Shown piece after piece: positions 1 through 9,311 of a DNA stretch of 64,000 bases (the stretch's first letter is position 1; each line of letters opens with the position of its first letter). This stretch comes from Scatocola faecipullorum (lineage in GTDB: Bacteria > Pseudomonadota > Alphaproteobacteria > RF32 > CAG-239): assembly GCA_018714685.1 (NCBI GenBank), contig DVNC01000021.1, positions 82,174-146,173 of the forward strand. The letters are read 5' to 3'. The notes below the pieces were generated by a model. It made no database searches, had not been told where the DNA came from, and saw only the letters and a list, made by a program, of their open reading frames with translations. The position numbers and the translations under genes were made by a program.

Positions 1-1
1 A

Positions 2-61
2 GCGAAAGTTTATAAAATTATGCCGCGCCGTCTGCGTGAGCAGTTAATTTCCTATCAGTAG
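2..61 (+). CDS. C-terminal end of an unidentified protein (partial)
   Basis: An open frame enters from the left edge and stops at TAG 59-61, giving a basic C-terminus that ends MPRRLREQLISYQ. The frame has no internal stop and its composition looks coding, but only 19 residues are visible. I cannot name the family. No terminator follows; the next gene has its own promoter about 60 bp downstream. Confidence 0.35.
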   Translation, partial: AKVYKIMPRRLREQLISYQ

Positions 62-119
62 TTTTTAACCGATTGATTAGTTGTCGTTAGCCTGAGAAAT
101 GAGGCTTGTTTATGGTTTG

Positions 120-148
120 TTGACAAATAAGCGCTGATATGATATTCT
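120..148 (+). promoter_or_regulatory. Sigma70-type promoter of the cysteine-rich secreted protein gene
   Basis: TTGACA at 120-125 and TATTCT at 143-148 are separated by 17 bp. Transcription would start near 155, leaving a leader of about 33 nt before the ATG at 188 with its GAGGTG ribosome site at 178-183. Confidence 0.6.
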
Positions 149-187
149 GACAATGGCTTTGGTTCAGTTATATCTATGAGGTGTATT

Positions 188-2347
188 ATGAAAAACATTA
201 GTTCATACTTGTGCGCCCTGTTTCTGGCTGGCTTTTTTGCGGCTGAAGCAGAGGCTTTGACGTATTCTGATTCTCCTTCATGGTACACCGGTCTCATAGG
301 CAAAAGTCAAAACCAAATTCTTGAACCAAAGCCCTTGGGCGACATTTCCCGACTGCTCAAGCTGGCGAAAGTTCATTTTATTGTTGACAGCAACGACAAG
401 CTCGGTTTTGACAATATTGAACAGAGTTTTGACCATGACAATATTAACCGCTGTAAGGCCCTGGGCTTTAACAAGACCGGCGCCTGCGGCTCAAATCAAA
501 GGGTGTCGCGCTACTGCCCTTATGACAATTCATATTATGACCAGTGCTGCGACATGAACTTTGCCTATTCCAAAGGCGAATGCTCTTATCCCAACACCAT
601 CAGCGGAAACTCCTGCGGCGGGAAATTCAAATGCTATTGCGACAGAAGCCTGTATCCTTATACCGCCACTTCTTGCCCTTCGCCGAAAATTCATAATGAA
701 GACAAATGTGCCGAGGTAACTTATTCGGCAGGTAAAGCCGCGACCAATATTTATTATTCCGATTGTCTTTGTCCGTCTTCCTGGATTACCTGCGACAGTT
801 CAATCCATCAGAAAGGAAACGGGCAGAAATGTGAATATAACGGCGTTACCACTTATGCTTCATGCAGCTGTGAGCCCGGGTACAGTCTGCTTTGTGAGGA
901 GTTCGGGCCGAAGTCGCCGATGGATTATTGTTTCCTGAAAGGAACGAAATATTACAAAACCTGCAAGACGGAAAAAGACGTTTGCGACAGTCTGGGATAC
1001 AAATATTCCAAAGACAGTCCGTGTGATGCGGACTCGGTGATTGCAAGTTACTGTCCGCGGGGAAGCGGCAACACATATTTCTCATGCAAAATCGATCCGG
1101 ACAAATATTGCAAAAACCGTGGTTTTACAACATCTGCCTGCGGTGAATTTCAAACAGTCAGTTCCGAGAAATGCAATGTGCCGGGGTTTGGGGTACAGGG
1201 ACAGTATCGCAAATGCAGCCATACCTGCAAGAGCCGTTTAGCGGCGGCTTATCCCAATTACAATTTTGACGGAGTGCGTTCGTCTAACGGCGGAACGATG
1301 GTCTATACCAAAAATGTGGTTGATAATAATCTGAGCGCTTCCAGCAACAGTTATTTCAAATCGGCCTATTCATTCCGAAACAATTATTCGGAATGTGCCA
1401 ATGTCGGCAAGCCGACGGTAACGGTTAATACCTCCGGCAGTACGGTAACTATTCTCTCCGGTATTAATTTGAGCGATGTAAACGTAAAACTGAATTTGAG
1501 CAACGGTTCGAGATATAACGTTAAATTGGACCGCCCGACAACATTTAACAATGCGACGGTTTCAACCAGCCAAACCGCCAAGATGACGGTTTACAAAACA
1601 ACGCTGTATGTTGAAGGGGGAACGAATCTTACGGGAATTAACCAGTTGGATGTTGAAGGCGAACAAAATGACGGAACGTCGGCGAATTCGTATATTTATG
1701 TGAGAGGGGCGGCTTCTTTGGGCAATGTTTATCTGTTCGGGCGTTCCCGCCTTTATGTGAGCGATACCAGCGGTTCGTCTTCGGCCAGAAATGTTTATAT
1801 CGGCTGGCGGTATAACAACAGCAACGGCAATCGCGAAGATCACGGCCGGGCGCTGTTTGAACTGGCGGCCAATTCCAAATTTAAAGTAACCGGAACTGTT
1901 GAAATCGAAACCCGATGGGGCGATGCGCCTTTGTCGGGCAGCGGCGGTCCGGCTTTGTATATGCGTGATAAGTCGCAGCTTTATGCCGATTATATAAAGA
2001 GTTATAATGCAGAGCATTTTATCGGTTATTATGCCATTGTCTGTGCGCGTAACTATTGGCTGCAAAATAAAAATGACCGTGGCTATACCAAGATTAAATT
2101 CGGGCGGTATGCCAAACTTTTGACCAGAGACGGTTCCGGCTATTTCCGGGCATCATCGGGGGCAACATCCGGTAATTGTTATGCTTCCGGCTGTAATAAT
2201 GTTCAGGAGATTATCAGTAAGTTTAAGTCATCGGATGTTGAATTGTCTGGTGCGGGGCATCATGACAAGTGGGCGATGTCTGTACAATGGAGCCGTCCGG
2301 ATACGACGGGCGCTTATAATACCTATTGCGGCAAGTGGTATTACTGA
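188..2347 (+). CDS. Secreted cysteine-rich protein with beta-rich C-terminal half
   Basis: I do not recognise the family. The start at 188 is preferred over an in-frame ATG at 176 because GAGGTG lies five bases before it. The 719-residue product opens with a clear signal peptide (residues 1-23, ending AEAEA), so it is exported. Residues about 65-390 hold about thirty cysteines in loosely repeated modules of 40-50 residues that share C-x-x-(L/R)-G-(Y/F), a central cysteine and a closing (Y/F)-x-x-C. Residues about 390-640 are rich in Ser, Thr, Asn, Val and Tyr with short alternating beta-like stretches, as in beta-helix or adhesin passenger domains. No autotransporter barrel or sorting motif is visible. 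It has its own promoter and terminator, so it is probably a single-gene unit. A surface or periplasmic role is inferred. Confidence 0.75.
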   Translation: MKNISSYLCALFLAGFFAAEAEALTYSDSPSWYTGLIGKSQNQILEPKPLGDISRLLKLAKVHFIVDSNDKLGFDNIEQSFDHDNINRCKALGFNKTGACGSNQRVSRYCPYDNSYYDQCCDMNFAYSKGECSYPNTISGNSCGGKFKCYCDRSLYPYTATSCPSPKIHNEDKCAEVTYSAGKAATNIYYSDCLCPSSWITCDSSIHQKGNGQKCEYNGVTTYASCSCEPGYSLLCEEFGPKSPMDYCFLKGTKYYKTCKTEKDVCDSLGYKYSKDSPCDADSVIASYCPRGSGNTYFSCKIDPDKYCKNRGFTTSACGEFQTVSSEKCNVPGFGVQGQYRKCSHTCKSRLAAAYPNYNFDGVRSSNGGTMVYTKNVVDNNLSASSNSYFKSAYSFRNNYSECANVGKPTVTVNTSGSTVTILSGINLSDVNVKLNLSNGSRYNVKLDRPTTFNNATVSTSQTAKMTVYKTTLYVEGGTNLTGINQLDVEGEQNDGTSANSYIYVRGAASLGNVYLFGRSRLYVSDTSGSSSARNVYIGWRYNNSNGNREDHGRALFELAANSKFKVTGTVEIETRWGDAPLSGSGGPALYMRDKSQLYADYIKSYNAEHFIGYYAIVCARNYWLQNKNDRGYTKIKFGRYAKLLTRDGSGYFRASSGATSGNCYASGCNNVQEIISKFKSSDVELSGAGHHDKWAMSVQWSRPDTTGAYNTYCGKWYY

Positions 2348-2352
2348 CAAAG

Positions 2353-2384
2353 AAAAGCCGTCTCGGGTGAGGCGGCTTTTTGTT
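2353..2384. terminator. Bidirectional terminator between convergent genes
   Basis: AAAGCCGTCTC (2354-2364) pairs with GAGGCGGCTTT (2369-2379) around a four-base loop and is followed by a T-rich run. The A-run on the other side makes it usable by the convergent Nudix gene that ends at 2385. Confidence 0.8.
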
Positions 2385-2882
2385 TTATTTTTTGATATTG
2401 AACAGGTGCTGAAAAGCCAGCCAATGTGTGTAGTTGATTTTTGTTTTGGCAGAAAAAATGTCCTGTATGTTCAGCCAGGCGGCATTGCCGTTTTCCGGCG
2501 TGCGCCAGGGCGAGACGGAAGTGTCAAAACCATAGGAAGAAGCATCATAGACAATAAAAGTCTGATCATAAACGCAGTATTCTCCGAAAGGGCGGGCATC
2601 CTCGGCAAAATAATTGACAATCTGCTGGTAAGATTTTTCGCCCCAGTCAAGTTCAAACTCAATGCCGGTTTCTTCATACAGCTTGCGGTAAAGGCAGCCG
2701 CGGAAGTCTTCCCGGCGTGAAACCGTACCGCCCGGAAATTCGGGAACGGATACCTGCGGCGGATAAGTAACCAGAACTTTTTCGTCTTTTACCAGAATGG
2801 CAAAATAGCCTTTCTGGTGCAGGGGGATAATTTCATCGGCATATTTTTCATGACCGCGACGGTCATAAAAGATGTCACTCAT
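2385..2882 (-). CDS. Nudix hydrolase family protein
   Basis: A 165-residue single-domain Nudix protein. Such enzymes cleave nucleoside diphosphates linked to another group; the substrate cannot be told here. The Nudix box starts around residue 51: G-x5-E-x7-R, then RKLYEETGI. The usual REUXEE is read as RKLYEE, so the first Glu of the motif is Lys, while the EE-x-G-hydrophobic part is intact. This may alter or weaken catalysis. Its ATG lies inside the end of gmk (8-nt overlap), so the two are probably transcribed together and translationally coupled. Confidence 0.8.
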   Translation of the reverse strand: MSDIFYDRRGHEKYADEIIPLHQKGYFAILVKDEKVLVTYPPQVSVPEFPGGTVSRREDFRGCLYRKLYEETGIEFELDWGEKSYQQIVNYFAEDARPFGEYCVYDQTFIVYDASSYGFDTSVSPWRTPENGNAAWLNIQDIFSAKTKINYTHWLAFQHLFNIKK

Positions 2883-3540
2883 TCGCTTCGGCTTCCTTAA
2901 TCAATTCGTTGACAAACTTCTTCAGTCCGGTTTGACGGACGCGTTTCATTCGTTCGCCGGAAATAATTTTCTGCACTTTGATAATGGTTTCTTCAAGATT
3001 TACGTTGACGATGACATAGTCAAATTCGTCCCAATGGGTGATTTTATCGAGAATCATGTTCATTCGTTTATCGATGATTTCTTTGCTGTCGGTGCCGCGG
3101 TTTTCAAGCCGGCGGCGGAGTTCTTTGATGGAGGGCGGCAGCAGGTAAATGGTGACGACGTCATCTTTGGCTTTTTCTTTCATTTGGCGCGCGCCGGCCC
3201 AGTCCATGTCGAACAGCACGTCTTCACCGACGTTGATGAAACTGTCAACTTCAGAGCGCAGCGTTCCGTAACGGGAACCGTATTGGGAATCGACATATTC
3301 GTAAAAAGCGTCCTGAGCCAGAAATTCGTCATATTGTTTGTCGGTGATGAAATAGTAGTCAACGCCGTCAACTTCGCCTTCGCGGGGTTGGCGGGTGGTT
3401 ACCGAAACCGAGAACTTGATGTTGGGGTCGCGGCGCAGAATTTCTTTGACAACAGCGCTTTTTCCGGTGCCGGAAGGGGCCTCGATGATAAACATGGCGC
3501 CGCGGCGGACTTTTTTCAGACGGTCGATGATTTCTTCCAT
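2875..3540 (-). CDS. gmk: Guanylate kinase
   Basis: Converts GMP to GDP with ATP in purine nucleotide synthesis; cytoplasmic. The P-loop APSGTGKS is at about residues 19-26. GMP-binding residues follow in the SVTTRQPREGEVDGVDYYF region, and the lid and C-terminal helices are complete. I chose the ATG at 3540 (221 residues) rather than 3552 because GGAG lies about six bases upstream of it, within the longer frame. The family is usually near 205-220 residues. The gene is upstream of and overlaps the Nudix gene. Confidence 0.95.
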   Translation of the reverse strand: MEEIIDRLKKVRRGAMFIIEAPSGTGKSAVVKEILRRDPNIKFSVSVTTRQPREGEVDGVDYYFITDKQYDEFLAQDAFYEYVDSQYGSRYGTLRSEVDSFINVGEDVLFDMDWAGARQMKEKAKDDVVTIYLLPPSIKELRRRLENRGTDSKEIIDKRMNMILDKITHWDEFDYVIVNVNLEETIIKVQKIISGERMKRVRQTGLKKFVNELIKEAEANE

Positions 3541-3625
3541 AATGTGCTCCATTTAGCTGATGACTTTTATTTTTAATGCCTATAATATATCCGTTAATTG
3601 TTAAAAAGTCTTTAGGAAAATAGCC

Positions 3626-4393
3626 ATGATCAGGAACAAAAACGTTTTAATTACCGGAGCCAGTTCAGGCATCGGCGAAGCTTTGGCCGTGTATTATGCC
3701 CAAAACGGCGCGGCCAATTTGTTTATCTGCGGGCGCAATGCGGAACGTCTGGCCAAAGTGCGCGAGGCATGCGAACGGTATGGGGCAAAGGTTTCTGCCG
3801 AAGTGCTGGACGTGACGCAGCGCGAGGCGGTTAAAAACTGGGTGGAGCGTTGCAATGTATCGGCGAATTTGAACATTGTGATTGCCAATGCCGGGACCGG
3901 GACAATCAATGAAACCGAAGAGGCGGTGCTGAACACTTTTAATACCAATGTCAACGGCGTGATTAATACGGTGCTTCCGGCGCTGGCGGCATACCGGAGC
4001 CGTCCGTCCCGTTATCACGGAGACATGGCGGTGGCGGTTATCAGCTCAATGGCCGGTTATCACGGTTTGCCGACCTGTCCGGCATACAGTGCCAGCAAAG
4101 CCTGTGTGAAAGCCTGGGGCGAAGCGCTGCGTCCGGTTTTAAAACGTGAGGGAATCCGGATGAGCGTTGTTTGCCCGGGGTTTGTGCGGTCACGAATTAC
4201 GGATCAGAACACCTGTCCGATGCCTTTTTTTATGGAGGCACCGCAGGCGGCGGAGATTATTGCCAGAGGTATTGAAGCCGATAAGGGGATTATTGCTTTT
4301 CCGTGGCCGTTGCGGCTGGCGGTGTGGCTGGCGTCGATTGTGCCGAACTGTCTGAGCGATTTGATATACGGCCGTCTGCCGCCGAAGGCATAG
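3626..4393 (+). CDS. Short-chain dehydrogenase/reductase (SDR)
   Basis: A 255-residue classical SDR using NAD(P)H. The Rossmann motif TGASSGIG is at residues 10-17, NAG at about 88-90, the catalytic Ser in the ISSMAG segment and YSASK near residue 153, so the Ser-Tyr-Lys set is complete. The tail after residue 215 is hydrophobic (FPWPLRLAVWLASIVP) and could touch the membrane, as in several lipid-acting SDRs. The substrate is unknown. The last 104 bp overlap the 3' end of the convergent ampG-like gene. Confidence 0.88.
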   Translation: MIRNKNVLITGASSGIGEALAVYYAQNGAANLFICGRNAERLAKVREACERYGAKVSAEVLDVTQREAVKNWVERCNVSANLNIVIANAGTGTINETEEAVLNTFNTNVNGVINTVLPALAAYRSRPSRYHGDMAVAVISSMAGYHGLPTCPAYSASKACVKAWGEALRPVLKREGIRMSVVCPGFVRSRITDQNTCPMPFFMEAPQAAEIIARGIEADKGIIAFPWPLRLAVWLASIVPNCLSDLIYGRLPPKA

Positions 4394-5672
4394 TTTTGCC
4401 CCGGGGATATTTGCGGCGTTCCAGACGCATGAGAATCCAGAGCAGGGCAAGACCGGGTATCATCATCAGGGTCGTTATCAAGAAAAAGGCCGGCCAGGAG
4501 ATAATTTCTTTCATATAGCCGCTGCTGGCGGCAAAAACGTCGCGGGCCAGGCTCATTAATGACGAAAGCAGCGCATACTGGGTAGCGGTATAAGCGACAT
4601 TGCAAAGCGAAGACAGATAGGCAACCAGTGCGGTGGAGGCCATGCCGCCGGCGATGTTGTCAAATGAGAGAGTCAGCATCAGCATGGGAACGCTGTGGCC
4701 GACATAAGCCTGAACGACATACATCAAATTGGATATTCCCTGCAAAATGCCGCAAAGCATCAGCCCCTTAAGCATATTCATCCGGCTCATGACCAGTCCG
4801 CCGACCAGCCCGCCGAAAATGGTGGCTCCCATGCCGAAGATTTTGGAAACAAAAGCAATTTCGCCTTTGCTGAATCCCATATCGTGATAGAAGGGAAAAG
4901 CCATCGGGGCCATATAGGAATCGCTCATGCGATAGAAAAAAATAAATGCCAGTATTAATGCCCAGTCGTTTCTTTTCATAAAGTCAACGAAAGGATCGTA
5001 AACGGCTTTATTCATAAAGTCGTTGAAATTTTTGTAAGACTGTTCGCTGAATTTTTCGGCTTTGGAGGGCTCGCGGGAGAGCAGAATGGTGAGAATGCCG
5101 ACAAGCGTGCCGAGCGCCATCAGCAGGTAAACTTGGTTCCAGCTCATGAAAGAGGCCATCCAGATGGCACCGGCACCGGAAGCAATGGTGCCGATGCGGT
5201 AGCCGATGATATAGACAGCGACGCCGGCCCCTTGTTCTTTGAGGGAAAAACTTTCGATACGGTAGGCGTCGAGAACAACGTCCTGTGAAGCGGAGGCAAT
5301 AACGACAATGACGCAGAGCACAGCCAGCAGGCGAAGATTGGCTGCGGGGTCAACGGTGGAAATGAGAGCGATGCCCGCCATCAAAAGCAGCTGGAAAAAA
5401 AGAGCCCAGCCCCGGCGGCGTCCGAGCAGACCGAATCCGGGGAGTTTCAGCCGGTCGAGCAGCGGCGCCCACAGCCATTTGAAACTGTAAGGAAGTTTGA
5501 CGAGAGAAAAAAGCCCGATGGCAATATAGGAAATGCCTTCATCTTTCAGCCAGAGATTAAGCGTGCTGAAAACCAATAAAAGCGGAAAGCCGCTGGAAAA
5601 GCCCAGTCCGACCATGATGAGCATGCGGGGATTGAAGTAAACCCGCAGCGCTTTTATCCATTTCATAAGCAT
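4290..5672 (-). CDS. ampG: AmpG-family muropeptide permease (MFS transporter)
   Basis: Inner-membrane MFS transporter of 460 residues with about twelve hydrophobic segments. The N-terminal region (GFSSGFPLLLVFSTLNLWL) and the SASQDVVLDAYRIE segment are typical of AmpG, which imports GlcNAc-anhydro-muropeptides for cell-wall recycling. GGGAG about seven bases before the ATG at 5672 supports the start. The C-terminal 40 residues are polar, low in complexity and variable (Ser, Ala, Thr rich). They are encoded by the stretch that overlaps the convergent SDR gene. The muropeptide substrate is inferred from family membership. Confidence 0.88.
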   Translation of the reverse strand: MLMKWIKALRVYFNPRMLIMVGLGFSSGFPLLLVFSTLNLWLKDEGISYIAIGLFSLVKLPYSFKWLWAPLLDRLKLPGFGLLGRRRGWALFFQLLLMAGIALISTVDPAANLRLLAVLCVIVVIASASQDVVLDAYRIESFSLKEQGAGVAVYIIGYRIGTIASGAGAIWMASFMSWNQVYLLMALGTLVGILTILLSREPSKAEKFSEQSYKNFNDFMNKAVYDPFVDFMKRNDWALILAFIFFYRMSDSYMAPMAFPFYHDMGFSKGEIAFVSKIFGMGATIFGGLVGGLVMSRMNMLKGLMLCGILQGISNLMYVVQAYVGHSVPMLMLTLSFDNIAGGMASTALVAYLSSLCNVAYTATQYALLSSLMSLARDVFAASSGYMKEIISWPAFFLITTLMMIPGLALLWILMRLERRKYPRGKTMPSAADGRISNRSDSSAQSTPATPPAATATEKQ

Positions 5673-5901
5673 TTAATTCTCCCTGTGTTTTTACTTTAGG
5701 GCAGAGAGGTTAAATTTTATCTAATAAGCGGCGGATAAGTTTATAAAATTTTAAAAGTAATTCTTATTATCAGTTTTGCACAGGTCGTTCCCGTAAAAAC
5801 AAAGGTTTGGCGAAAAGTTTAAATTTGCTGTTTACGCCGCGTTTCGAAGCGGCTATTGTCAAGAAAAACTAACTTCACGGGAAGATAAAAGGACTTAGAT
5901 T

Positions 5902-8187
5902 ATGGCGGATATTCAAATAGTTAAAAGAGACGGCCGGCGGCAGTCGTATGATAATAAAAAAGTGGCGGCCGTGGTTGCCCGAGCCGCGGCCGGGTTTGAG
6001 CTGGATGTTTCTCCTCTGCTGGACGCGGTGAACAATTATGTCAAGGAGGGTATCGGCAGCCAGGAAGTGATGAATTTTCTGATTTTGACGGCGTTGAATT
6101 TGACCAGTGTGGAAAATCCGGATTGGAAAAACGTTGCGGGGCGATTGAAACTGTTTGATCTGTATAAGAAGACGGCTTTGGCAAGGAACTGCAATCATTG
6201 TTATGACCGTCTGTACGATTATCCGGTCTTTTTGCAGCAGATGTGGGCGGATGGTTGTTATGACCGGGAATGGCAGGCGAAATATTCGGCGGAAGAACTG
6301 GCCGAAGCCGGAACCTTTATTAAACCGGCGTATGATTTGGTGTATGATTATGCCGGCATCAATTTGCTGATTAAGCGTTATTTGTGCGAATACAACGACC
6401 GGATTGCCGAGCTGCCGCAGGAAATGTTTCTGACGATTGCCCTGCTGATTGAGCAAAATGAAAAGCCGGAAAATCGCATGGCGCAGGTAAAAGATACCTA
6501 TGAAAAACTGGCTAACCGGAAAATTTCGCTGGCAACGCCGCTGCTGATGAATCTGCGGCGGCCGCACGGCAATTTGAGTTCCTGTTTCATTACGGTTATG
6601 GATGACAACCGGGAATCGATTTTTTATGTGATTGATCAGATTTCCGCCATTTCAAAGTTTGGCGGCGGTGTCGGTGTCAACATTTCCCGGGTGCGCTGCA
6701 AAGGGGCGCGCATTAAGGGGATTAAAAATTCCTCCGGCGGCGTGATTCCCTGGATCAGAATTATCAACGACACGGCGGTAGCGGTCAATCAGCAAGGAAA
6801 ACGCAAAGGGGCCGTAACCGTTTCGCTTGATATGTGGCATATGGATATTGAAGATTTTCTTCAGCTGCGGACGGAAAACGGCGACCAGCGAATGAAAGCC
6901 TATGATATCTTTCCGCAGGTGGTGGTGCCGGATTTGTTTATGAAGAAAGTGGAAGCCGATGAAGACTGGCTGGTGGTTGACCCCTCGGAAGTGCGGACAA
7001 AATATCAGGTTGAATTGGGCGATTTGTGGGGGGAAGAATTTAACCGGGTCTATGAGCAGCTTTATTTGGATGCGCAGTTCGGCAAGCTGGAGATGTTTAA
7101 GTTTATTTCGGCGAAGGAGCTGCTGAAAAAAGTGATGCGCTCGCAGATTGAAACAGGTATGCCTTATATCGCTTTCAAGGATACGCTGAACAAGTATAAT
7201 CCGAACAAGCATGACGGCGTGATTGTCGGTACAAACCTGTGTACGGAATCGCACAGCAACGTCAAGCCGACACGGTTTGATGCGGAGCGAATCGAAAACG
7301 GCAAGATTATCCGCGAAATGAGCGGCGGTTTGGTTCATGTCTGCAATCTGGTGTCTATCAATCTGGCCAATGTTGACAGCGATGAAGAACTGGAAAGCAT
7401 TTGCCGGACTTCGGTGCGGATTTTGGATAATGCGATTGATTTTACCGAAGTGCCGATTTTGGAAGGGCGGCAGCATAATCTGCGCTATCGCACCATCGGG
7501 GTCGGGGCGATGGGGCTGGCCGACCATTTGGCCAAGAACAATATTCCTTATATCAATTCGGCCGATTATGTTGATGAGCTGTTTGAAAAAATGGCAATTT
7601 ACAATATTCGTGCCAGTATTGCGGCCGCACGAGAAAAAGGAACGTTTGAGGCTTATGAGGGTTCTGACTGGCAAAAAGGGATTATTATGGGCAAACGCCA
7701 ATTATGGTTTAATGCCAATTCCAAACATAAAGAGGCCTGGAACGACATTTTCAGAGACTTGCAGAAATACGGCATTCGCAATTCGCAAATCAGTGCGATT
7801 GCTCCGAATACAAGTTCGTCGCTGATTCAAGGGTGCAGCGCCTCGGTGCTGCCGGTTTACAGCAAGTTTTTTGTGGAGACGCACGGCAAAGGAAGCATTC
7901 CCAACTGTCCGCCTTTTATCAAGGACAAATTCTGGTTTTATCAGGAAAACCGCAATATTAACCAGAAGGTGGTGATTGAGGTGATGTCGCGGATTAACAA
8001 GTGGATTGACACCGGCATTTCAATTGAGCTGATGTATAATCTTAACCGCAATATCCGGGCGCGGGATATTTATGAAACGATTATGGATGCCTGGAAAAAA
8101 GATATTAAAACCCTTTATTATACGCGGACGATTCAGAAAGACGGTTCGGCTTCCGAAAAAAGCGAATGTGTCAGCTGCGCCGGTTAA
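5902..8187 (+). CDS. nrdA: Ribonucleoside-diphosphate reductase, alpha subunit (class Ia)
   Basis: Large subunit of the oxygen-dependent enzyme making dNDPs from NDPs, 761 residues. An N-terminal ATP-cone covers residues about 4-92 (allosteric activity site). Active-site features are present: Cys228 in SSCFITV, the NLCTE triad (Asn, Cys, Glu), the partner Cys in LVHVCNLVS, the radical-transfer pair in TLYY and a C-terminal C-x-x-C (SECVSCAG). AAAAGGA lies about eight bases before the ATG. nrdB follows after 21 bp and both end at a shared terminator. The 229-bp region upstream shows no NrdR box that I can defend. Confidence 0.97.
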   Translation: MADIQIVKRDGRRQSYDNKKVAAVVARAAAGFELDVSPLLDAVNNYVKEGIGSQEVMNFLILTALNLTSVENPDWKNVAGRLKLFDLYKKTALARNCNHCYDRLYDYPVFLQQMWADGCYDREWQAKYSAEELAEAGTFIKPAYDLVYDYAGINLLIKRYLCEYNDRIAELPQEMFLTIALLIEQNEKPENRMAQVKDTYEKLANRKISLATPLLMNLRRPHGNLSSCFITVMDDNRESIFYVIDQISAISKFGGGVGVNISRVRCKGARIKGIKNSSGGVIPWIRIINDTAVAVNQQGKRKGAVTVSLDMWHMDIEDFLQLRTENGDQRMKAYDIFPQVVVPDLFMKKVEADEDWLVVDPSEVRTKYQVELGDLWGEEFNRVYEQLYLDAQFGKLEMFKFISAKELLKKVMRSQIETGMPYIAFKDTLNKYNPNKHDGVIVGTNLCTESHSNVKPTRFDAERIENGKIIREMSGGLVHVCNLVSINLANVDSDEELESICRTSVRILDNAIDFTEVPILEGRQHNLRYRTIGVGAMGLADHLAKNNIPYINSADYVDELFEKMAIYNIRASIAAAREKGTFEAYEGSDWQKGIIMGKRQLWFNANSKHKEAWNDIFRDLQKYGIRNSQISAIAPNTSSSLIQGCSASVLPVYSKFFVETHGKGSIPNCPPFIKDKFWFYQENRNINQKVVIEVMSRINKWIDTGISIELMYNLNRNIRARDIYETIMDAWKKDIKTLYYTRTIQKDGSASEKSECVSCAG

Positions 8188-8208
8188 CAGCAAAGAAAGG
8201 ATAGCGAT

Positions 8209-9243
8209 ATGCAAAGAAAGAAACTTTTTAACGTCAGCGGAAACGATGATATTACCAACCGGCGGATGGTCGGCGGCAATGTAACCAATCTGTTTAATCT
8301 GAACAATGTCAAATATCAGTGGGCCAACAAGCTGTATCGCCTGATGATGGAAAACTTTTGGATTCCGGAGAAGGTTTCGCTGTTTGACGACAAGCGGGCT
8401 TATGACGAATTGACGCCGGCCGAACAAAAAGCTTATGACGGCATATTGTCTTTTTTGGTTTTTCTTGACAGTATTCAGACCAATAATCTGCCGAATATCA
8501 GCGATTATATTACCGCTCCGGAGGTTAATCTGATTCTGGCCATTCAGACTTATCAGGAAGCAGTACACTCGCAGAGTTATGCTTATATCATCGAAAGCAT
8601 TATTCCGGCGGCAAAACGGGAGGAAATTTATAACAAATGGCGCGAAGACAAGGTTCTGCTGGAACGCAACAAATATATCGCCGAGATTTATCAGGATTTT
8701 ATCGATAACCGTAATGACAAAAATTTTGCCCGGGTGCTGGTGGCCAATTTTCTGTTGGAGGGTCTGTATTTTTATAACGGATTTAATTTCTTTTATAATC
8801 TGGCTGCCCGTTCGCTGATGATCGGAACGGCCGACGAAATTAAATATATTAACCGCGACGAGCTGACCCACTGCGTGATTTTTGCCAATATTATCAAAGA
8901 AATCCGCCAGGAAAGGCATGATTTTTTCAATGATGACGAGATTTATGAAATGTTTGCCAAAGCAACCGAGCAGGAAATCAACTGGAGCAATCATATTATC
9001 GGCAATCGGGTGATGGGCATTACGCCGGAAACGATTGAGCAATATACCAAATTTATGGCTAACAAACGTCTGAAAGAAATCGGAATGCAACCGTTGTTTG
9101 AGGGATTTGACAGCAATCCGTACAAGCAGCTGGAAAATATTGCCGACACGAACGGAGCCGGCAGCGTGAAAGGCAATTTCTTTGAGGCCAATGTTTCTTC
9201 CTATAACCAGAGTACGGCGATTGAGGGTTGGGAGGAAATCTGA
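8209..9243 (+). CDS. nrdB: Ribonucleoside-diphosphate reductase, beta subunit (class Ia)
   Basis: Small subunit holding the di-iron centre and tyrosyl radical, 344 residues. Metal ligands fit the family: Asp in FLDSIQTNN, Glu and His in QEAVHSQSY with the radical Tyr four residues after the His, then Glu in LLEGLYFY and the pair in RDELTH. The tyrosine makes a class Ia (not Ic) enzyme likely. AAAGGA lies about ten bases before the ATG. It is co-transcribed with nrdA. Confidence 0.97.
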   Translation: MQRKKLFNVSGNDDITNRRMVGGNVTNLFNLNNVKYQWANKLYRLMMENFWIPEKVSLFDDKRAYDELTPAEQKAYDGILSFLVFLDSIQTNNLPNISDYITAPEVNLILAIQTYQEAVHSQSYAYIIESIIPAAKREEIYNKWREDKVLLERNKYIAEIYQDFIDNRNDKNFARVLVANFLLEGLYFYNGFNFFYNLAARSLMIGTADEIKYINRDELTHCVIFANIIKEIRQERHDFFNDDEIYEMFAKATEQEINWSNHIIGNRVMGITPETIEQYTKFMANKRLKEIGMQPLFEGFDSNPYKQLENIADTNGAGSVKGNFFEANVSSYNQSTAIEGWEEI

Positions 9244-9271
9244 CTGTACGAAAAAAACGTGTTCTGTTTGC

Positions 9272-9311
9272 AAAGCCTTGCTTTCGTTTCCGTAAAGCAG
9301 GGCTTTTGTTT
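9272..9311 (+). terminator. Terminator of nrdAB
   Basis: AAAGCCTTGCTTT (9272-9284) pairs with AAAGCAGGGCTTT (9294-9306) with one G-U pair. A short T-run follows. The remaining AT-rich 180 bp up to the next gene show nothing else clear. Confidence 0.7.

Noticed and set aside
1562..2065. Minus-strand frame within the cysteine-rich protein gene and similar long antisense frames in nrdA, pnp, infB and mrdA
   Set aside because: They mirror the codon pattern of the sense genes, have no ribosome sites and encode no recognisable proteins.
5673..5901. Riboswitch or NrdR boxes upstream of nrdA
   Set aside because: No recognisable NrdR palindromes or known riboswitch core were found; only a short GCCGC/GCGGC stem is visible.
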